DNA of 5,641 nucleotides from an uncultured Campylobacter sp. (GTDB lineage Bacteria > Campylobacterota > Campylobacteria > Campylobacterales > Campylobacteraceae): positions 1 through 5,641 of the forward strand of contig CAAHEJ010000064.1 of the NCBI GenBank assembly GCA_900772495.1. Direction: 5' to 3'. The position numbers and the translations under genes were made by a program. Below the pieces are notes generated by a model that ran no database searches, had not been told where the DNA came from, and was given only the letters and a program-made list of their open reading frames with translations. This document shows positions 1 through 5,466 of this stretch, piece after piece (position 1 is the stretch's first letter; every line of letters starts with the position of its first letter).

Positions 1-1731
1 AAGAGTGGCGTGATAAAAGCAAGAATGATGAGTGAAAATTTAGCTCAAAATGTAAATCTCCCCCCCCCAGCTAATTTGACTTTATCAAAAGAAAATTCAC
101 CTAAACTTTTAAACCAAAATTCAAACGCTTTAAGCGTGGCAGGTAATGTAGTAGTGCAAACACAAGGCACTTTAAGCACGAGCGAAAATGTAAGTATAAA
201 CAAAAGTTTAGTTAATGAAGGCGCTGTAAATGTCGGCTTAAACGCGCCAAGCCTTTTAAGCGTAGGCACGAGTTACACGCAAAAATCAGGCGCTACACTA
301 CGACTTGGCTTTCTTGCTGACACGGGCGCGAATTCAAGCCTTAACGCTAAAACTTACACCATAGAAAACAATGCAACGCTGATTTACAAGCCTATGAGTG
401 CGAGCGTGGCAACTCGTAAGGTGGATTTTGATTTGCAAGGACTTACAACACATTTAAATAGGTTCTCACACATTTTACTTGATGAGAGTGCTTATGCCCT
501 AAAATACACACTTTTAGACGACAAAAAGAGCGTTATCATCAGTGCGGTTGATGACATTTATGCAAACTTTGACGGAGCAAATAAGAGCCTTGCAGTCGTG
601 CTTCGTGCAATGAGTGTGGCAAATATCAATGATGATTATATTAACTTTTTTGCAAGATTAAATTCAATGGACTTTGAAAACTACCGCCAAAGCTTACAAA
701 ATCTTGATGATACAAGACATTTAAGACAGCAAGAGTTGCTACTTCTTCATCAAAACAAAAACATAATTGAATCTGTGCTGAATTTACAAAGCATTGATAA
801 AACTATCGGCACGACTAAAAAAACAAAAAAGCGAAAAAACAAAAAGCTAACAAAAGCAAGGCAAAATGAGAGTATGGATTATTTTGTCAAGCCAAGCTAT
901 ATGCGTGTAAGCGGGAAAAATTTAAACGCAAATCACTTTGGAGTGCAGTTTTACGCAAACAAAGCGACTTATTTTGGCGGAATTTCTGGTTTTTTAAGCT
1001 ATGATAATTTTTCAAGCGATGATGATGTGGGTTCGCATTTGTTTTCACTTGGTTTAAGCGCAAAAAATCCACTCGGCACTCGTAGAAAAAAGGGAGTGGA
1101 GCTTTTTGGCGGATTGAGCGTGAGCGCAGCGACAAGCTGGGTGCAAAAAGCTCAGCAAAGCTTTGATTTTACCACTTTTATCCTATCTGCTCACGCAGGA
1201 CTTGACAAGCATTATCGTATCAATGGCATAGATATCACTCCCATAGCCATTGTAAGCTATAATTTAATGTTTAATAGCAAGATAAAAGACGAGGGCATTG
1301 AATTTGATGGCTCAAATATCTTTGCAAAGAGCGTCGAGCCTACAAATTCACATTTTTTGTCTGTGGATTTGGGGGTAAATTTAAAGCGGAATGTAAATAA
1401 GGCTTTAAATGCAAGTGCTTATGGCTTTTATGAGCGGCGAATTTTAGGAAGCGAACTCACAAGCGAGGCTGAATTTAAGGATTTTTCGGGCAAATTTACA
1501 CAAAAAAGGGACTTAAATACTGATTTGGCACGATTTGGAGTGAGTTTAATCTATGAGCCAAGCATAAACAAACGCCAATTCGTGCGTGTCAAAAAGGGCA
1601 AGCGAATTCGCAAAACCATACAAAAATCACAAAAATACTTTATAGCTTTTGGTTTGGAGGGCGAATTTGGCTTAAATGATGATGAATATAAAAGCTTTGG
1701 GGCGAATTTAAAAGCTGGGTTGAATTTTTGA
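1..1731 (+). CDS. Autotransporter (type V secretion) protein, 3' part; 5' end outside window
   Basis: This is probably a surface-exposed adhesin-like autotransporter, in which a C-terminal barrel inserts in the outer membrane and exports the passenger. The frame is open from base 1. The first possible start (GTG at 10) has no signal peptide after it, so the true start lies upstream. Counting residues from position 10, 20-205 are Ser/Asn/Thr-rich passenger with the family-like strand pattern SYTQKSGATLRLG (88-100) and NNATLIYKP (120-128). Residues 208-262 form a predicted helical linker, 269-283 a Lys/Arg-rich hinge, and about 290-573 alternate as amphipathic barrel strands ending GANLKAGLNF, with the C-terminal Phe typical of outer-membrane proteins. 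The barrel is about 280 residues, normal for the family. A basic stretch (521-536) sits between the last strands. A C9 tract at 60-68 suggests phase variation. C. jejuni CapA is a known phase-variable analogue; direct orthology is not claimed. Confidence 0.85.
   Translation, partial: KSGVIKARMMSENLAQNVNLPPPANLTLSKENSPKLLNQNSNALSVAGNVVVQTQGTLSTSENVSINKSLVNEGAVNVGLNAPSLLSVGTSYTQKSGATLRLGFLADTGANSSLNAKTYTIENNATLIYKPMSASVATRKVDFDLQGLTTHLNRFSHILLDESAYALKYTLLDDKKSVIISAVDDIYANFDGANKSLAVVLRAMSVANINDDYINFFARLNSMDFENYRQSLQNLDDTRHLRQQELLLLHQNKNIIESVLNLQSIDKTIGTTKKTKKRKNKKLTKARQNESMDYFVKPSYMRVSGKNLNANHFGVQFYANKATYFGGISGFLSYDNFSSDDDVGSHLFSLGLSAKNPLGTRRKKGVELFGGLSVSAATSWVQKAQQSFDFTTFILSAHAGLDKHYRINGIDITPIAIVSYNLMFNSKIKDEGIEFDGSNIFAKSVEPTNSHFLSVDLGVNLKRNVNKALNASAYGFYERRILGSELTSEAEFKDFSGKFTQKRDLNTDLARFGVSLIYEPSINKRQFVRVKKGKRIRKTIQKSQKYFIAFGLEGEFGLNDDEYKSFGANLKAGLNF
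60..68 (+). repeat. C9 homopolymer tract: predicted phase-variation switch
   Basis: Nine consecutive C residues lie inside the autotransporter reading frame and encode the end of Leu plus Pro-Pro-Pro. In the length seen here the frame is open on both sides. With one more C the next codons become AGC TAA, stopping at 72-74. With one fewer C they become CAG CTA ATT TGA, stopping at 77-79. Before the tract, the other two frames have stops at 11-13 and 33-35, so only the autotransporter frame can enter it from upstream. Long G/C runs of this kind are the main contingency loci of Campylobacter. The OFF forms would lose the barrel and could not be anchored. Confidence 0.85.
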
Positions 1732-1740
1732 AATTTAAGT

Positions 1741-1758
1741 TAAATTTTTAAAAATTTA
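1741..1758. repeat. 18-bp perfect AT palindrome downstream of the autotransporter
   Basis: TAAATTTTT is followed immediately by its own reverse complement. It lies 10 bases after the autotransporter stop, and also beyond the minus-strand structured element. It contains no G or C, so it is at best a weak terminator. It may simply reflect AT-rich spacer DNA. Confidence 0.4.
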
Positions 1759-1764
1759 AGGTGT

Positions 1765-1848
1765 GATTTCAGCTCACAACGATAAGCGAAAAGAGCAAAT
1801 GCTCGCCGTGCCATTTATCGTTGCAAGCAGGTAAAACGGCGTGAAATC
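1765..1848 (-). ncRNA. Candidate structured RNA with a predicted pseudoknot
   Basis: Four sets of complementary arms are visible. GATTTCA (1765-1771) pairs with TGAAATC (1842-1848). CAACGATAA (1777-1785) pairs with TTATCGTTG (1815-1823). A small hairpin GAGC-AAAT-GCTC occupies 1793-1804. CGCCGT (1804-1809) pairs with ACGGCG (1836-1841). The last pair crosses the second stem, giving a pseudoknot, and the outer stem abuts it without a gap. A 2x2 internal loop and GCT/AGC (1772-1774 with 1826-1828) may extend the central helix. The pairing is possible on either strand. The minus strand is preferred because an extended -10 box (1865-1873) points into it. It matches no RNA family I recognise. It lies between convergent genes, so it is not a 5' leader of either. 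Being an RNA at all is inference. Confidence 0.35.
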
Positions 1849-1932
1849 CATTGTAAAACTTTGCTTTATAACAAAACACCTAACTTTATTTATAAGTGCA
1901 AATTTTTATAAAATTACGCAAATGTGAGCTGA
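1769..1932. repeat. 10-bp inverted repeat bracketing the structured element
   Basis: TCAGCTCACA at 1769-1778 and its exact reverse complement TGTGAGCTGA at 1923-1932 are separated by 144 bp. The left arm overlaps arms of the pseudoknot-capable element, so pairing the two copies would compete with that fold. No transposase or target-site duplication is visible, so a mobile-element reading is unsupported. Confidence 0.45.
1865..1873 (-). promoter_or_regulatory. Predicted extended -10 promoter reading toward the structured element
   Basis: Read on the minus strand, the sequence is TGT TATAAA, a TGn plus TATAAA extended -10 box. Transcription would begin near 1858 and run directly into the arms at 1848-1765. 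No convincing -35 is visible, which is normal for Campylobacter sigma-70 promoters. AT-rich spacers produce such boxes by chance, so support is moderate to low. Confidence 0.35.
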
Positions 1933-1945
1933 TAAAGATAAGCCA

Positions 1946-2923
1946 TCATTTTTTTCCCATTAAATTTGCTTTGAGCTTATCTAAACTCTCTTCAAATTTG
2001 GCTTCATTTTTCACAAAGGCGGTAAAGCTTACAAGTCTTAATTCTTTATCTTTAAGCCAAGAATTTGTGCTGTCAAAGCCTTGTTTTATCGTGCTTAAAA
2101 AGGCTTTTACTGCATTTTCGCTCTCATTTTTAAAGACAAAAACAAAATCCTCATCAACACGAAAAACGCGGACATTTTTGTCTTGTTTTTTGAGAATTTT
2201 AGCGATTTTTTTAAGCAAAATGCGCTCTTGCTTTGGTTTTAAGCCACCTAATCCTTGCAAACGAAGTGCTGCTAAAATGTAGCTGTCAAGCCCTAAAAGC
2301 GTCCGTTTAAGGGCTTTTTGATTTGGCAACTTTGTGAAAGTATCAAAATATAGGCTTTTGTAAGTGTGCCACACCAAATAACACACGAAAAACAAGCTCG
2401 AAAATTCAAAAAACCCACTCTGAATACTCGCGCTAAACAAAAACTGCACGAAAACCAACGCAAAGGCGATGGTAAAGTGAATTTCGCTCTTTAAAATCCC
2501 CCACAAAAGCAAAAATATAAATTCAACCACAAAGAAAATAAAACTCACACTACTTATCGGGCTGAAAAAAGGCACAGCAAAAAGGCTTTCGTCCATAGTT
2601 GCATTAAAATTTGTGCTTTTGCTTAAAAAAAGTGCCAAAATACCTACAAAACCAAGCACAGCAAGCTTGACAAAGCTTTTTTTCTCAAACACTAAAACGC
2701 TTTTTTTTAGCACCACAAAAAGCATAAACACGAAAGGCAAAAATAGGCTCACAAACAAATGCGCTTGGTAAAGGCTTGCGTAAAGATAAGTTATGCGCGC
2801 GCACAGCAAGGCTAAGGCGATGAAAAAGATACGACTATCCTTTAAATAATAACCCAAAGCCAAAGCCAAAAGCTCAAACACAAGGCAAATAGGCGCGAGC
2901 GAGTTCAAAAAAGTAGTAAGCAT
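1946..2923 (-). CDS. Multi-pass membrane protein with degenerate GGDEF domain
   Basis: The product is 325 residues. Residues 1-193 contain about seven hydrophobic segments (roughly 5-28, 31-52, 54-77, 84-101, 122-144, 148-166 and 171-188), indicating an inner-membrane sensor or anchor. Residues 190-325 resemble a diguanylate cyclase (GGDEF) domain: YFDTFTKLPNQKAL (192-205) matches the family's entry motif D-x-LT-x-LPNR. RVDEDF (255-260) sits where R-x-GGDEF is expected, and the final helix at about 309-325 matches the family end. The two signature glycines are gone (VDEDF instead of GGDEF) and no RxxD inhibitory site is seen before it, so c-di-GMP synthesis is unlikely. A nucleotide-sensing, scaffold or partner-binding role is inference. 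The start is backed by AAAGG (2930-2934, complement) six bases upstream. The gene is convergent with the autotransporter and divergent from the next gene. I do not recognise a named orthologue. Confidence 0.8.
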   Translation of the reverse strand: MLTTFLNSLAPICLVFELLALALGYYLKDSRIFFIALALLCARITYLYASLYQAHLFVSLFLPFVFMLFVVLKKSVLVFEKKSFVKLAVLGFVGILALFLSKSTNFNATMDESLFAVPFFSPISSVSFIFFVVEFIFLLLWGILKSEIHFTIAFALVFVQFLFSASIQSGFFEFSSLFFVCYLVWHTYKSLYFDTFTKLPNQKALKRTLLGLDSYILAALRLQGLGGLKPKQERILLKKIAKILKKQDKNVRVFRVDEDFVFVFKNESENAVKAFLSTIKQGFDSTNSWLKDKELRLVSFTAFVKNEAKFEESLDKLKANLMGKK

Positions 2924-2929
2924 AAAACA

Positions 2930-2969
2930 CCTTTATAATGCAAATTTGATAAATTTTTGTGTAATTATA
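2930..2969 (-). promoter_or_regulatory. Promoter and ribosome binding site of the GGDEF-like membrane protein gene
   Basis: On the minus strand a perfect TATAAT occupies 2969-2964, preceded by TGGC. It would start transcription near 2957, giving a leader of about 35 bases. The Shine-Dalgarno AAAGG is at 2934-2930, six bases before the ATG at 2923-2921. Confidence 0.6.
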
Positions 2970-2995
2970 GCCAAAATAATAAAATTTTTGTGTAA
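2951..2995. repeat. Two 14-bp direct repeats bracketing the minus-strand -10 box
   Basis: AAATTTTTGTGTAA occurs at 2951-2964 and again at 2982-2995, a spacing of 31 bp or about three helical turns. On the minus strand one copy covers the -35 region and the other covers the transcription start. This placement would suit a repressor operator, but no regulator is identifiable and AT-rich repeats can arise by chance. Confidence 0.45.
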
Positions 2996-3018
2996 ATTTG
3001 AAACATATTAGCGATAAT

Positions 3019-3037
3019 TTTAAGAATTTTGTATAAA
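3019..3037 (+). promoter_or_regulatory. Predicted promoter of the 110-residue orphan gene
   Basis: TTTTG precedes TATAAAT (TATAAA at 3032-3037), an extended -10-like box, with TTTAAG at 3019-3024 upstream. The TTTAAG element resembles the T-rich upstream motif of Campylobacter sigma-70 promoters. The start codon is 47 bases beyond the box. Confidence 0.5.
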
Positions 3038-3083
3038 TTCGCCTCAATTTTTGGTAAAACTATGTAAAACACAAGGAGATAAA

Positions 3084-3416
3084 ATGAATGTCTATAAAGT
3101 AAAATACGCTGCTGGTTTTGGGCATAACACGCAAAACCACAAGGGCTTTGGACCCACGATTTACATAGAAGAAAGCGTGGAGTATAAGAGCGACAAGGAC
3201 TATTTTGATTATGTGGATTTTTACAAAGCCCACTCAAAGCCCGATGACACCTATTTTCACATATCGTGGCTTGAAGACAGACCCCTAAGTGAGCGCGAAA
3301 TCGCCAGCCGTAACGCTTACAGAGTGCTGCGGGACGAGTGCTGCGAAAAGGCGAAAAAAGAATTCATCAAAAACAAAGAGCCAGAAGCCGAGCATCACCC
3401 AACGCACGGGGATTGA
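3084..3416 (+). CDS. Orphan 110-residue soluble protein of unknown function
   Basis: I do not recognise this family. The ATG at 3084 is chosen because a strong Shine-Dalgarno AAGGAG (3073-3078) precedes it by five bases; an in-frame GTG at 3051 has no such site. The 110-residue product has no signal peptide and no membrane segment. It begins MNVYKVKYAAGFGHN, with a Gly/His/Asn-rich part (11-23) and an aromatic middle (Tyr/Phe/Asp, 34-59) around WLEDRPLSE (62-70). A charged predicted helix follows (68-97) with a Cys-Cys pair at 86-87, and the tail is Glu/His-rich (EAEHHPTHGD, 101-110). The His and Cys residues could bind a metal, but that is speculation. It looks like a single-gene unit with its own promoter, directly followed by a Sel1-repeat pseudogene. 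The strong ribosome binding site and promoter argue that it is a real gene. Confidence 0.65.
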   Translation: MNVYKVKYAAGFGHNTQNHKGFGPTIYIEESVEYKSDKDYFDYVDFYKAHSKPDDTYFHISWLEDRPLSEREIASRNAYRVLRDECCEKAKKEFIKNKEPEAEHHPTHGD

Positions 3417-3419
3417 GCG

Positions 3420-3649
3420 CGAAGCTTGATAATATAGGGGTATAGTTACTCTAATGCTAGGCAATTTGCTAAGGCAAAGGCTGCCTTTGAAAAAAGGTTG
3501 CAATGCAAATTTAGCTGATAGTTGTAGCTTTCTTGGTGCTTTATATGAATCTTGGAAAGAGTATGAGGTAAGACTTATCCACAGCTAAATCTTATTATGG
3601 TAAGGGTTGTGATGGATATAAAGAGCTTAATCAGTGTGGAGTAAGATAA
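3420..3649 (+). pseudogene. Decayed C-terminal fragment of a Sel1-like repeat (Hcp-type) protein
   Basis: Fragments of one Sel1-like repeat protein can be read in changing frames. NIGV is at 3431-3442, YSNARQFAKAKAAFEK at 3447-3494, GCNANLADSCSFLGALYES at 3496-3552 and on to about 3570. DLSTAKSYYGKGCDGYKE and its tail then run from 3572 to a stop at 3647-3649. The pieces join in the order expected for Sel1 repeats (A-x-KGC...C-x-LGALYE...). The two Cys of GCNANLADSC are separated by seven residues, as in the disulfide-bridged repeats of Helicobacter and Campylobacter Hcp proteins. At least three frame changes (about 3443-3446, the A6 run at 3490-3495, and about 3570) and an in-frame TAG at 3443-3445 break it. 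No start, signal peptide or upstream repeats remain. Functional relatives are secreted or periplasmic proteins of this family. Confidence 0.8.
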
Positions 3650-3659
3650 AAGCAGCTAA

Positions 3660-3668
3660 TGATATACT
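3660..3668 (+). promoter_or_regulatory. Predicted extended -10 promoter inside the gene-free spacer
   Basis: TGA TATACT is a full TGn plus TATACT extended -10 box. It lies 11 bases after the last stop of the Sel1 remnant. It would start a transcript near 3675 that ends at the terminator-like structure at 3747-3784, about 110 bases later. It is predicted by eye only. Confidence 0.35.
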
Positions 3669-3674
3669 CGCAAT

Positions 3675-3784
3675 TGCCATAGCTTGATAACCGCCTTATC
3701 TTGCAGACTTTAATCACGGCTTGTTGTAAGATAACGCTTAAATTTTCGTGGCTTACCACGCTGGTGCGCTTGCACTCTTTTTTT
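3675..3784 (+). ncRNA. Candidate small RNA with own promoter and terminator
   Basis: The stretch has no reading frame worth calling but is rich in hairpins. A 10-bp stem with one G-U pair joins TTATCTTGCA (3696-3705) to TGTAAGATAA (3725-3734). A perfect 5-bp stem CGTGG-CTTA-CCACG follows (3747-3760), then GTGC-GCTT-GCAC (3764-3775) and T7. An extended -10 box lies just upstream. The combination of promoter, folded body and terminator fits a small RNA of about 110 bases. It could equally be leftover DNA of the decayed Sel1 locus. No known family is recognised. Confidence 0.3.
3747..3784 (+). terminator. Rho-independent terminator-like hairpins with T7 run
   Basis: A short stem GTGC-GCTT-GCAC (3764-3775, extended by one G-U pair) is followed by TC and seven T residues (3778-3784). 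A second perfect hairpin, CGTGG-CTTA-CCACG, sits just before it. An alternative stem ACCA-CGC-TGGT (3755-3765) would compete. It would insulate gpmI from transcripts arising upstream. Confidence 0.5.
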
Positions 3785-3842
3785 GTTTGTAAATTTATCT
3801 TTGCGTTAAAATTTTTGGGCTAAAATGATGAAAAATTTATAG

Positions 3843-3865
3843 CAAAGGCGTGAAATTTGCCTTTG
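3843..3865 (+). other. 7-bp hairpin ahead of the gpmI promoter
   Basis: CAAAGGC (3843-3849) and GCCTTTG (3859-3865) are exact complements with a 9-base loop. The T stretch after it is short and broken by G, so it is a weak terminator at most. Its position just before the predicted -10 box of gpmI would also allow an operator role. Confidence 0.35.
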
Positions 3866-3869
3866 TTTG

Positions 3870-3878
3870 TGATAAAAT
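3870..3878 (+). promoter_or_regulatory. Predicted promoter of gpmI
   Basis: TGA TAAAAT is an extended -10 box (TAAAAT at 3873-3878) in a T-rich setting. It would start transcription near 3885, leaving a leader of about 50 bases before the ATG at 3938. A second TAAAAT-type box lies near 3820. With no terminator after gpmI, the transcript probably continues into fabG. Confidence 0.45.
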
Positions 3879-3937
3879 GGTGTAAAAAATTTGCAAAAAT
3901 TAAGACAAAGCAAGCAAATCATCTTAAAAGAGCAAAA

Positions 3938-5416
3938 ATGGCGCAAAAATGTATTTTAGTCATCACGGACGGCATAGGACACAACCCAAGCGGGCGTTAC
4001 AACGCCTTTGCTGCGGCGCGCAAACCAAACTATGAGCGGCTTTTCAAGGAAGTGCCGCACACGCTTATCCACACTAGCGGGCTTGCGGTGGGCTTGCCCG
4101 AAGGACAGATGGGCAACAGCGAAGTGGGACATATGTGTATAGGCAGCGGGCGCATTATCTACCAAAATTTAGTGCGGATAAATCAGGCTTTGGCGGACGG
4201 CTCGCTTGCTAAAAGCCCTATTTTACGCGCTTTTTTAGACAGGGTGCAGCGAGTGCATATCATCGGGCTTTACAGCGATGGGGGCGTGCATTCGCATTTG
4301 ACGCATTTTAAGGCTTTGGCGAGCATTTGCAAGGCTTGTGGCAAGGAAGTTTTCGCTCACGCCATCACGGACGGACGCGATGTGGGACCTAAAACGGCGG
4401 CTGAATTTATCGGCGATTTGCAAGAGTTTTGCGCGGCAAATGCCCTAAATTTGGCTAGTGTAAGCGGGCGGTTTTACGCTATGGATAGGGACAAACGCTA
4501 TGAGCGCGTGAAAATTTACTATGAAGCTCTATTTGGCAAGGCTTTGCGCGTGAGCGATTTTGCAAGCTACATTCGGCAAAGCTATGATGAAAATGTAACG
4601 GACGAGTTTATCAAGCCCGCTGTGAGTATGGATTTTACGGGCTTAAAGGCAGATGACGGGCTGATTTTTGTCAATTTTAGAAACGACAGAATGAAAGAGC
4701 TTGTAAGTGCGCTCACGCAGGCTGAATTTAGCGAGTTTGAGCGTGAATTTGTGCTAACAAACGCCCTAACGATGACAAATTATGATGATAAATTCAGTCT
4801 AAATGTGCTTTTTGAGAAAGAAAATTTGCAAAACACCCTTGCGGAGCTGATTTCACGGGCAAATTTAAGCCAACTTCACACCGCAGAGACTGAAAAATAC
4901 GCTCATATAACATTTTTTTTAAACGGCGGCAAGGAAGAGCCTGTGCCAAATGAAACGCGCATTTTAATCCCAAGCCCAAAGGTAAAAACCTATGACGAAA
5001 AGCCCCAAATGAGTGCTTATGAAGTGCTTGCGGAGGTGAAAAAGGGCATTGAGCGGGGCGAGGATTTCATAGTGGTGAATTTCGCAAATGGCGATATGGT
5101 AGGGCATACGGGCGATTTTGATGCGGCTGTTAAGGCTGTGGAGGCTGTGGATAAGTGCTTGGGCGAGCTTGTGGAGACGGCAAGGGCGCATAACTACGGC
5201 TTTATCATCACGAGCGACCACGGAAACTGCGAGGCTATGCAAGATGAGGCTGGCAATGCGCTCACAAACCACACGACTTTCGATGTTTTCGCCTTTGTCG
5301 AGGCGCAAGGCGTTACGAAGTTAAAAGAGAATTTAGGGCTTTCAAACATAGCCGCCACCGTGCTTAAAGTGATGAATTTACCAAAGCCAAAAGAAATGAA
5401 CGAGGGCTTGTTTTAA
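3938..5416 (+). CDS. gpmI: 2,3-bisphosphoglycerate-independent phosphoglycerate mutase
   Basis: This cytosolic enzyme interconverts 3- and 2-phosphoglycerate in glycolysis and gluconeogenesis, using two bound metal ions (usually Mn2+). The 492-residue product has the length I recall for the C. jejuni enzyme and aligns with it throughout. Landmarks are ITDGIG with metal ligand Asp11, GNSEVGH with the phosphoryl-accepting Ser61, and HAITDGRD (141-148). RFYAMDRDKRYER (178-190) and FRNDR (247-251) line the substrate site, and HTAETEKYAH (314-323) follows. GDMVGH contributes Asp386 and His390, SDHGN Asp427 and His428, and NHTT His445. All expected catalytic and metal residues are present. The ATG at 3938 is preferred over an in-frame TTG at 3857. 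It gives the family N-terminus and has AAAAGAG (3926-3932) before it, whereas the 27-residue extension is basic, unconserved and overlaps the predicted promoter. fabG follows after 50 bases, as in C. jejuni. Confidence 0.97.
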   Translation: MAQKCILVITDGIGHNPSGRYNAFAAARKPNYERLFKEVPHTLIHTSGLAVGLPEGQMGNSEVGHMCIGSGRIIYQNLVRINQALADGSLAKSPILRAFLDRVQRVHIIGLYSDGGVHSHLTHFKALASICKACGKEVFAHAITDGRDVGPKTAAEFIGDLQEFCAANALNLASVSGRFYAMDRDKRYERVKIYYEALFGKALRVSDFASYIRQSYDENVTDEFIKPAVSMDFTGLKADDGLIFVNFRNDRMKELVSALTQAEFSEFEREFVLTNALTMTNYDDKFSLNVLFEKENLQNTLAELISRANLSQLHTAETEKYAHITFFLNGGKEEPVPNETRILIPSPKVKTYDEKPQMSAYEVLAEVKKGIERGEDFIVVNFANGDMVGHTGDFDAAVKAVEAVDKCLGELVETARAHNYGFIITSDHGNCEAMQDEAGNALTNHTTFDVFAFVEAQGVTKLKENLGLSNIAATVLKVMNLPKPKEMNEGLF

Positions 5417-5437
5417 AAAATGTTTTTAAATTTAGGA

Positions 5438-5443
5438 TATGAT
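5438..5443 (+). promoter_or_regulatory. Possible internal promoter for fabG
   Basis: TATGAT sits 23 bases before the fabG start in the 50-base gpmI-fabG gap, preceded by a T-rich stretch (5422-5433). It could let the fatty-acid gene be transcribed apart from gpmI. It is a weak match and could be chance. Confidence 0.3.
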
Positions 5444-5466
5444 AACAAAAAAATTAAGGAGTAAAA

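Noticed and set aside
1741..1758. AT palindrome as the autotransporter terminator
   Set aside because: The stem has no G or C and lacks a distinct loop and T run, so it was kept only as a repeat.
1769..1932. Insertion-sequence or MITE remnant
   Set aside because: There are only 10-bp arms, with no target duplication, no transposase fragment and no second copy in the window.
1896..2282. Plus-strand open frame of 128 codons
   Set aside because: It is antisense to the membrane protein gene, which has clear domain matches, and its product looks like a shadow translation with no family features.
2701..2708. T8 run (A8 on the coding strand) in the membrane protein gene
   Set aside because: Short A/T tracts are common in Campylobacter and the frame is intact. 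There is no sign that this one switches.
2965..3237. Minus-strand open frame of 90 codons
   Set aside because: It overlaps the divergent promoter region and the 5' half of the orphan gene, lacks a ribosome binding site and reads like a shadow.
3575..3583. Exact DnaA box TTATCCACA
   Set aside because: It lies in the Sel1 pseudogene and encodes part of its DLSTAK segment. A second copy at 4065-4073 is inside gpmI. There is no cluster, no AT-rich unwinding region and no dnaA or dnaN, so there is no case for an origin.
3857..3937. 27-codon N-terminal extension of gpmI from a TTG
   Set aside because: The extension is basic, unlike the family N-terminus, lacks a good ribosome binding site and overlaps the predicted promoter. 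ATG at 3938 gives the normal 492 residues.
4913..4920. T8 run in gpmI, resembling a slippery heptamer
   Set aside because: It encodes Phe-Phe-Leu in a conserved part of an essential enzyme, and the frame is intact with no visible downstream stimulator. A/T runs of this size are common in this genome type.
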